Origin: DASUPK01 sp046732465
GTDB lineage: Bacteria > Actinomycetota > Thermoleophilia > Solirubrobacterales > 70-9
Length of the DNA: 18,411 bases
Reading direction: 5' to 3'
NCBI GenBank assembly: GCA_046732465.1
Contig: JBKPND010000083.1
Location: forward strand, 1-18,411
Under the pieces are notes generated by a model. That model had not been told where the DNA came from. It worked only from the letters and a program-made list of their open reading frames with translations, and did not search any database. This document shows, in pieces, positions 13,833 to 18,411 of the stretch (within the stretch, counting starts at the first letter, position 1; every line of letters begins with the position of its first letter). The translations under genes were made by a program, and so were the position numbers.

Positions 13833-14192
13833 TCAGCGCGCGGGCGGCGGGGGGGCCTGCATCAGCTCCACCCGATGACCGCCCGGGGCGATGGCGAAGG
13901 CGCGATCCGCGCCCCAGAGCTGTCGCGTGTCCTGAACCTCGAAGCCCGCGTCCCGGAGGCGCTGTTTCGCCTCGGCGTGGTCGGGAGCGACCACCGCCGC
14001 GTGTCCGAGAACGGGTGCGGTGTGGCCCTCGGTGAGGATCAGGTGGATCTGGGTGCCGTCGCGCTCCACCCAGCGGATCGCGTCGCCGAGGACCTCGGGC
14101 GCGTCGACCTCCTCGAAGCCCAGCAGCCGCCAGAACTCGATCATCCGGTCGGCCTCGTCGGGCGGCACCTCGATGGAGACGTGCTGCAGCAC
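13833..14192 (-). CDS. VOC-superfamily (glyoxalase/bleomycin-resistance fold) protein
   Basis: A 119-residue single VOC domain, the usual length for one beta-alpha-beta-beta-beta pair. The fold is shown by LQHVSIEVPP, FWRLLGFEEV, a central DGTQIHLIL, and the closing APGGHRVELMQ. Candidate metal ligands are His4, the His of QIHL and the Glu of RVEL, so it may be a metal-dependent isomerase, lyase or dioxygenase; the reaction cannot be named. GTG 14192 is the first plausible start. Its stop directly follows the stop of the convergent membrane-protein gene, leaving no room for a terminator. Confidence 0.88.
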   Translation of the reverse strand: MLQHVSIEVPPDEADRMIEFWRLLGFEEVDAPEVLGDAIRWVERDGTQIHLILTEGHTAPVLGHAAVVAPDHAEAKQRLRDAGFEVQDTRQLWGADRAFAIAPGGHRVELMQAPPPPAR

Positions 14193-14221
14193 GCCGCCAG
14201 CATGTCAGACGGCCGCGGGGT

Positions 14222-15073
14222 CTAGAAGATCGAGAACCAGCGCAGGCGGGAGCGCTCCCGGTCCGCCTGCCGGGCGATCAGGCCCAGGCCCAGCAGCGCG
14301 AAGCCGACCAGCGCGAGGCCCCCGACGGCCATGCCGGTCATCGGCAGCGTGTTGGCGTCGCCCGCGGCACCTGGCGAGGCGACCGCGGCCGACTCCGAGC
14401 TCGAGGAACCGCTCGAATCCGAGGATGACGCGCCGCCGCCACCCCCGCCACCCCCGCCACCGGAGCTGATCACCCGGATCGTGCCCTTCATGTTCGGGTG
14501 GATCGTGCAGATGTAGCTGAAGGTGCCGGCCTGAGTGAAGGTGTGGGAGGCGCTCTCGCCGTTCTCTATGGTCGGGGTCTTGAAGCTGCCGTCATCGGCG
14601 GTGGCGTTGTGCGGCGCCTGGCCCGTGTTGTTCCAGGTGACGGTGTCGCCGACGGCGATGCTCACTGAGGTCGGCGAAAAGAACAGGTCGCCCATAGTCA
14701 CGCTGGCGGAGGCGGCTTTCCGGGCGCCGCCGCCGGAGCCGTTCGCGGGCGCGCTGTCGCCGGCGAGAGAGGAATCAGCTGTCCCCGGGTCGACCGGCGC
14801 CGGCTCACGCGGAGTTCCCGCGCCCGGCTCCGTCGGCGGCGCCTGCGGAGGCTTCGGCTTCGACTGATTGCCGGAACCCGTCGACGGGTCGGCTGGCGGG
14901 GTGCCAGGGTCCGCCGGCAAGGTCGGCGTAGTGGTCGTTGTCGTCGTGGCGTCGGTGGTGGTGCCCGCGTCCTGGGCGGCCGAGATCGCCGGGATGGCGC
15001 AGCTCAGGGCCAGGACGAGCATCCCGCTCGCCAGGGCTCTCGCTCCCTTCATCCACCGCATCCTACGGTTCAT
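14222..15073 (-). CDS. LPXTG-anchored cupredoxin (plastocyanin/pseudoazurin-like) surface protein
   Basis: A 283-residue secreted, wall-anchored blue-copper protein. In order it has a basic n-region (MNRRMRWMKGARAL), a hydrophobic signal sequence to about residue 33, a Thr/Pro-rich stalk (38-110), and a cupredoxin domain (about 124-203). The type 1 copper ligands are His155 (QAPHNA), then Cys189, His192 and Met195 in C-x2-H-x2-M. A run of ten Gly and a Ser-rich linker lead to LPMTG at 243-247, a hydrophobic helix and an Arg-rich tail: a sortase signal. Electron transfer or copper handling at the cell surface is likely. No sortase or redox partner is in the window. ATG 15073 is chosen over TTG 15082; other ATGs at residues 5 and 8 are possible. 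Confidence 0.9.
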   Translation of the reverse strand: MNRRMRWMKGARALASGMLVLALSCAIPAISAAQDAGTTTDATTTTTTTPTLPADPGTPPADPSTGSGNQSKPKPPQAPPTEPGAGTPREPAPVDPGTADSSLAGDSAPANGSGGGARKAASASVTMGDLFFSPTSVSIAVGDTVTWNNTGQAPHNATADDGSFKTPTIENGESASHTFTQAGTFSYICTIHPNMKGTIRVISSGGGGGGGGGGASSSDSSGSSSSESAAVASPGAAGDANTLPMTGMAVGGLALVGFALLGLGLIARQADRERSRLRWFSIF

Positions 15074-15087
15074 TGACTCCAAGTCAA
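15073..15087. promoter_or_regulatory. Perfect short palindrome at the cupredoxin start codon
   Basis: TTGACTCCAAGTCAA has 6-base arms around CCA and covers the ATG of the cupredoxin gene plus its immediate upstream bases. It could be an operator or a start-occluding hairpin. The surrounding 61-base gap to the ThyX-like gene holds no obvious -10 box at leaderless distance. Confidence 0.3.
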
Positions 15088-15134
15088 CTACGGAATATCG
15101 GGGCTCTTGGATTTAGTGCCCCGTCGCGCGGGCT

Positions 15135-16775
15135 CTAGCCGAGGGCGCTGACGCCCGGCGGGGCGTCTGAGGGCTCGGGCTCGCGCTCGGCGGCGACCCG
15201 CTTCCGGTGGGTCCGGATCTCGCTCATGATCCGCTCGAGCCGCGGCTCGGTCGAGGCGTCGACGTGGGTCATCGCCGCCGCGATCGCCGGGTGAACCGAG
15301 GCGATCCGCTCGTGCATCGCCTGGGCCACCGCGCGATAGGTGGGATGGCCCTCGCGGCCGGAGCGCAGCTCGATCAGGTGCATCGCCTCGCGTGCGTTCA
15401 GGTCGAGCAGGTAGCGAATCCGGTAGCCGAGGCAAAGCGCGTACGGGGCGGCCTCGACCAACCCCGCGTCCGCCAGCCGCTCATGCTCAGCCCGGGAGAT
15501 CTCCAGAGCGTGCTCGTACTCCGCTCCGGCCCCGGCCTCGCGGACCTCGTCGGGGATGCCGGCGCCCAGGTCGGGGCTGAGGCGCTGCCACTGGCAGGTC
15601 AGCATCCGATGACGCTGCAGGTCGCGGAAGCCGCCGTAGTCGGAGACGATCTCGAAGCGGTAGCGGACGGCCTCCCAGCCGCGCCCCGGGCGGTGGCGGC
15701 GGTTGGGCCGCTCGCCGGCCAGGTCGGCGATGATCTCCGCCTGCTCGTCCGGAGGCAGGGCCCGCACGCGATCGAGGATCCCCCGTTCGGAGCTGCCGGA
15801 CGACTCGAACAGCGAAGCGGCGATCAGCTCGTCCTCGGAGCCGTCGACGTCGATCAACTCGACGGACGGCGCCTGCTCGTCGCCCTCGGATCGGTCGAGG
15901 CCCATGCGAGCCACCCAGCGCTCCGCCGCCTCCCGGCGCCGCTCCAGGTAGGTGATCCACTCGCCGCCGCGATCCGGCCGCTCGACCCGGGCGACGAAGC
16001 TCGGCATCACCTTCTTGAGCTCCTCGAGGATCATCGTGGCGAACTGGCGAGCCTCCGGCAGGGGCGAGGCCAGCATCCGCAGCAGGAGCTGCTCGTAGGC
16101 CTGGCCGGAGGCGAAGATGCCGACGTGGCTCAGGGTCGAGGCGGGGAGCAGCCCGCGCAGCAGGTCGAGCGCCTTGGCCTTGATCGAGCGCTGCCATGCC
16201 GCCTCGGGCTCGTCCCCGCGCGGCCAGCGCTCGGCGGCCCATTCGCGGACCTGAGCCAGTGAGCGCGAGTAGATCGCGAACAGCTCCTCCATCGACCGCT
16301 CGTACTCGGGGCCGAGCACGTCGTCCCGATAGAAGCGGTGGCCGCCCCCGGCCGCGGCGGGCAGCGGCTGGTCGTAGGGGATGTAGCGGGTCGACTGCTC
16401 GAGGTAGGCAGCCAGGCGGCCGCGCTGCAGCACCTTGGTGAGGATGTTCGACACCCACTCGCAGGCGACGTGCGCGCCGCCGACCTGCGCGATCGAGTCG
16501 TCGCCGTAGCCCATGAAGACGCGCTCGTAGAGGCCGGCCGCGCGCTCGCCCTCCTCGCCCTCGAACGGCCGTCCGCCCTCCGGTACGTCGGCGGCGAACT
16601 CGTCGAGGTAGAGGCGGCGAAGCGTTCCCGGGTAGCGGGAGTAGCGGGCGAAGAGCGCTCCCTTGATCGTCTCCGGGAGGTTGACCAGTGCGAAGACGGG
16701 GCGGTCGAGGTTGGTGAAGTGCGGGGAGAGGAGCTTGCGTTCCTCGTCAGTGAATTGCTCGACCGGGTAGCGCAC
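15135..16775 (-). CDS. Tandem ThyX-like (FAD-dependent thymidylate synthase family) protein
   Basis: A 546-residue protein made of two ThyX-like halves; ordinary ThyX is about 220-250 residues. The first half has GYGDDSIAQVGGAHVACEWV followed by RGR-x7-STRY (residues 118-131), where the ThyX motif RHR-x7-S has His replaced by Gly. The second half has RHR (388-390) but Arg398 at the motif Ser position, then DLNAREAMHLIELRSG (458-473) and GHPTYR in place of the usual AQWEIR. A Glu/Asp-rich linker joins them near residues 295-330. It might make dTMP or be a FAD/nucleotide-binding relative; the altered motifs leave this open. GTG 16775 starts nine bases after TACGAT. It lies between the FHA regulator and the cupredoxin gene. 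Confidence 0.85.
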   Translation of the reverse strand: MRYPVEQFTDEERKLLSPHFTNLDRPVFALVNLPETIKGALFARYSRYPGTLRRLYLDEFAADVPEGGRPFEGEEGERAAGLYERVFMGYGDDSIAQVGGAHVACEWVSNILTKVLQRGRLAAYLEQSTRYIPYDQPLPAAAGGGHRFYRDDVLGPEYERSMEELFAIYSRSLAQVREWAAERWPRGDEPEAAWQRSIKAKALDLLRGLLPASTLSHVGIFASGQAYEQLLLRMLASPLPEARQFATMILEELKKVMPSFVARVERPDRGGEWITYLERRREAAERWVARMGLDRSEGDEQAPSVELIDVDGSEDELIAASLFESSGSSERGILDRVRALPPDEQAEIIADLAGERPNRRHRPGRGWEAVRYRFEIVSDYGGFRDLQRHRMLTCQWQRLSPDLGAGIPDEVREAGAGAEYEHALEISRAEHERLADAGLVEAAPYALCLGYRIRYLLDLNAREAMHLIELRSGREGHPTYRAVAQAMHERIASVHPAIAAAMTHVDASTEPRLERIMSEIRTHRKRVAAEREPEPSDAPPGVSALG

Positions 16776-16784
16776 GGGCGAGCC

Positions 16785-16790
16785 ATCGTA
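16785..16790 (-). promoter_or_regulatory. Putative -10 box (TACGAT) of the tandem ThyX-like gene
   Basis: TACGAT on the minus strand, nine bases before GTG 16775. A TCGACC hexamer sixteen bases further upstream is a weak -35 candidate (four of six to TTGACA). An ATG inside the box opens a different, non-coding frame. Confidence 0.4.
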
Positions 16791-16817
16791 AAGCCAGAGT
16801 GGGACGGGTCGAGGACC

Positions 16818-17417
16818 TCAACCGCGGTCGAGACCGAGCTCGAGGACGCGCTCCGCGATCAGACGCGGACGCTCCCTGCCGGCGTCCGACGCGACGCCCA
16901 GCTTGCGCGCCAGGGCGTCGAGCCGACGCTGCGCGGTTCGTTCGCTCACGTGCAGGGCCTCCGCCAGCTCGGCGCGCGTGGCCGGCCTGCCGGCCCGCAC
17001 CTCGGGGGCCCGGTAGGGGCGAACGAGCACGGTCGCCGTCTCCCGCTCTTCGGCCGTGAGCTCGATACTCGAGCGCGGCGCCGCGACCGTGCTGTCGCGG
17101 CGAAGCTGCGGTGGCACCGCGACCTCCAGGCGCACGCCCCCAGCCACCAGCACGTCGCCGTTGCGCAGGCGGCGGGTTCCCTCGAGCGGGGCGCCGTTCA
17201 GCAGCGTCCCGTTTCGCGAGTCGAGATCCGTGGCGAGCAGCGTGGACCCGTGGCGGGAGATCTCCAGATGATCGGTGGAGACCGCCTCATCCTCGATTCG
17301 CACCTCGCAGTGCTCTCCGCGCCCCACCAGCGTCCTGCCCTCCTCGAGAGCCGCGGAACGTGGAGCGCCGCCGGGCTCGTTCACCCAGAGGCGCGGCGAA
17401 TTTCCTTGCTCGGTCAT
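16818..17417 (-). CDS. FHA-domain protein with C-terminal helix-turn-helix
   Basis: A 199-residue fusion. Residues 20-100 form a forkhead-associated domain that binds phosphothreonine peptides: VGRGEHCEV (31-39), Ser47 and His50 in VSTDHLEI, and DLDSRNGTLLNG (64-75). Residues about 117-175 contain a DNA-binding helix-turn-helix, RPATRAELAEALHVSERTA and on to LARKLGV. So it is probably a transcription factor switched by Ser/Thr phosphorylation. The same FHA-then-helical layout is known in actinobacteria, but the target is unknown. ATG 17417 starts nine bases after a TAGATT box and 23 bases after the propeller gene, so it may be co-transcribed with it and also have its own promoter. Confidence 0.85.
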   Translation of the reverse strand: MTEQGNSPRLWVNEPGGAPRSAALEEGRTLVGRGEHCEVRIEDEAVSTDHLEISRHGSTLLATDLDSRNGTLLNGAPLEGTRRLRNGDVLVAGGVRLEVAVPPQLRRDSTVAAPRSSIELTAEERETATVLVRPYRAPEVRAGRPATRAELAEALHVSERTAQRRLDALARKLGVASDAGRERPRLIAERVLELGLDRG

Positions 17418-17426
17418 CCCGCGGAG

Positions 17427-17432
17427 AATCTA
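17427..17432 (-). promoter_or_regulatory. Putative -10 box (TAGATT) of the FHA-HTH gene
   Basis: TAGATT on the minus strand, nine bases before ATG 17417, in the 23-base gap after the propeller gene. It would let the regulator be made independently of the upstream gene. No -35 element is apparent. Confidence 0.38.
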
Positions 17433-17440
17433 TCCCCGCC

Positions 17441-18411
17441 CTAGGGCTCGATTCGACTGACGGTGTCGTCGCCTTCGTTGGCGACCCAGACCGAGCCATC
17501 GCCGACCGCGACGCCGCGTGGTGCATCGCCCACCTGGACCGTGGCGGTCACCGCTCCCGAGTCCGGGTCGATTCGCGAGACGGTGTCGTCCCCTTCGTTG
17601 GCGACCCAGACGCCTCCCTCCCCCACGGCGACCTGGGCCGGCATCGTGCCGACGCGGATCGGATCGCCCGTGGTCGCGCCGAGGAACGGCTCGATCCGGG
17701 AGACGGAGCCGTCGAGCTCGTTGGCGACCCAGACATAGTCGGAACCGGCGCCGGCGCCGCGCGGCCGGTTGCCCACGCGGATCGCCCGCTCGAGCACGTC
17801 CCCGCTCACTGCGATCCGGGAGACCGTGCCGTCGGCCGAGTTCGCAACCCAGACGGAGTGGGCGCTGACGGTGATCCCGGCGGGGCGGGACCCCACAGCG
17901 ATCGGCTCCAGGTCGATCGCCCCCGTGGCGGCGTTGATCCGGGAGACCGTGCCGTCGTTCACGTTGGCGACCCAGACGTGGTGGAAGCCGAACCTGATCG
18001 CCGAGGGCCGCTCGCCGACCCGGATCTCACCTCGCGAGGAGCCGTTCTCGGGATCGAGCCGTGAGACCGTCCCGGAGCCTGAGTCCGCGACCCAGACGGA
18101 GCCGCCGCCAAGTGCGACGCCGGCCGGCCGCTCCCCGACCCGGATCGGCCGCCCCACATCCCCCGTCGCGGCATCGATCCGCGTCACCGTCCCGTCGCCC
18201 GAGTTCGTCACCCAGATACCTCCCCGGCCAACTGCGAGCGCGAGGGGCTCTGAGCCGACCGGGATCGTGTCTGCGACGGCGGGGGCGGGCGTACCGGAGT
18301 CGCCTCCCAGAAGCTCGATGGCGCCCCAGGTCAGCGCGGCCGCCACAAGTATCCCCGCGGCCACCGCCAGCAGCGCGCGCCTGCCGGGGCTGCGGGCGCC
18401 GAGCCTTCGCG
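17441..18411 (-). CDS. Membrane-anchored seven-bladed beta-propeller protein (N-terminus outside window)
   Basis: The frame is open to the window edge with no stop, so the gene continues beyond it. The visible 323 or so residues begin RRLGARSPGRRALLAVAAG: an Arg-rich stretch leading into one hydrophobic helix, then GGDSGTPAPA and seven repeats of about 40 residues, each of the form VGxxPxGxAVGxGxVWVANxxDGTVSRIDP. This is a YVTN/virginiamycin-lyase-like propeller on the outer side of the membrane, anchored by an internal helix. The unseen cytoplasmic part might be a protein kinase or a winged-helix regulator, as in related actinobacterial proteins, but that is a guess. GTG 18364 could be taken as a start, but the Arg-rich codons upstream make an internal helix more likely. 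Confidence 0.82.
   Translation of the reverse strand, partial: RRLGARSPGRRALLAVAAGILVAAALTWGAIELLGGDSGTPAPAVADTIPVGSEPLALAVGRGGIWVTNSGDGTVTRIDAATGDVGRPIRVGERPAGVALGGGSVWVADSGSGTVSRLDPENGSSRGEIRVGERPSAIRFGFHHVWVANVNDGTVSRINAATGAIDLEPIAVGSRPAGITVSAHSVWVANSADGTVSRIAVSGDVLERAIRVGNRPRGAGAGSDYVWVANELDGSVSRIEPFLGATTGDPIRVGTMPAQVAVGEGGVWVANEGDDTVSRIDPDSGAVTATVQVGDAPRGVAVGDGSVWVANEGDDTVSRIEP
17444..18259 (-). repeat. Tandem DNA repeat encoding seven propeller blades
   Basis: Seven units of about 116-126 bases, one per blade. The two nearest the gene end (around 17461 and 17581) share a 31-base stretch with one mismatch at an exact spacing of 120 bases, while the others have drifted. The shared core encodes VWVANEGDDTVSRI in both blades. 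Confidence 0.85.

Noticed and set aside
15119..15134. GCCC/GGGC hairpin after the ThyX-like gene as a terminator
   Set aside because: The stem has only four pairs and no U tract follows on the minus strand.
15207..16262. 351-codon plus-strand open frame
   Set aside because: It is antisense to the tandem ThyX-like gene and matches no family; a high-GC shadow.
17444..18259. Regular repeats as a CRISPR array
   Set aside because: The repeats lie in one continuous coding frame and encode propeller blades; there are no short identical repeats with unique spacers.

Overview
The window is a high-GC chromosomal segment from an actinobacterium. The gene mix points to Thermoleophilia/Solirubrobacterales-like relatives: a DUF2804-type protein, a CX4C/CXC mini zinc-ribbon protein, a duplicated ThyX-like protein, FHA and propeller proteins, and many GTG starts. 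That placement is inferred from family composition, not measured. I found no rRNA, tRNA, CRISPR array, insertion sequence or phage gene, and no gene-free stretch over about 100 bases. Genes abut or overlap on both strands.

Layout. Bases 1-3031: the 3' part of an APH-type kinase gene (+) converges on a minus-strand operon read as RpiB-family isomerase, RibD-C reductase, then an ACAD10/11-like acyl-CoA dehydrogenase. Bases 3043-4091: a PAPS-type sulfotransferase (-), followed by a long inverted repeat. Bases 4128-7702: a tightly overlapped plus-strand operon of haloalkane dehalogenase, DUF2804-like protein, YihY/BrkB membrane protein and flippase-like (UPF0104) membrane protein. Bases 7710-8933: a minus-strand trio (mini zinc-ribbon, cupin, TadE/Flp-type pseudopilin). 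Bases 9022-10907: a plus-strand trio (small helical protein, SDR, alpha/beta-hydrolase fold protein without its catalytic serine). Bases 10897-12722: a minus-strand pair (zinc-ribbon membrane protein, saccharopine-dehydrogenase-like reductase). Bases 12747-13832: a multi-pass membrane protein with a Thr-rich loop, divergent from the reductase. Bases 13833-16775: VOC protein, LPXTG-anchored cupredoxin and tandem ThyX-like protein, all minus. Bases 16818-18411: an FHA-HTH regulator and a seven-bladed propeller protein that runs off the right edge.

Connections. APH-type kinase plus ACAD10/11-like dehydrogenase suggests hydroxyacyl-CoA catabolism. RpiB-like plus RibD-C suggests pentose-phosphate or flavin chemistry. 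The dehalogenase operon couples a soluble hydrolase to two membrane proteins by overlapping reading frames. The cupredoxin, the pseudopilin and the Thr-rich membrane protein are cell-surface proteins. The FHA regulator sits directly downstream of a membrane-anchored propeller and may act with it.

The most unusual items are the tandem ThyX-like protein with complementary damage to its two RHR-x7-S motifs, the seemingly inactive alpha/beta-hydrolase fold protein, the wall-anchored cupredoxin, and a recurrent TANNNT box 6-9 bases upstream of start codons that suggests widespread leaderless transcription, including one pair of overlapping divergent -10 boxes. I did not identify a clear new multi-gene defence or mobile system here.
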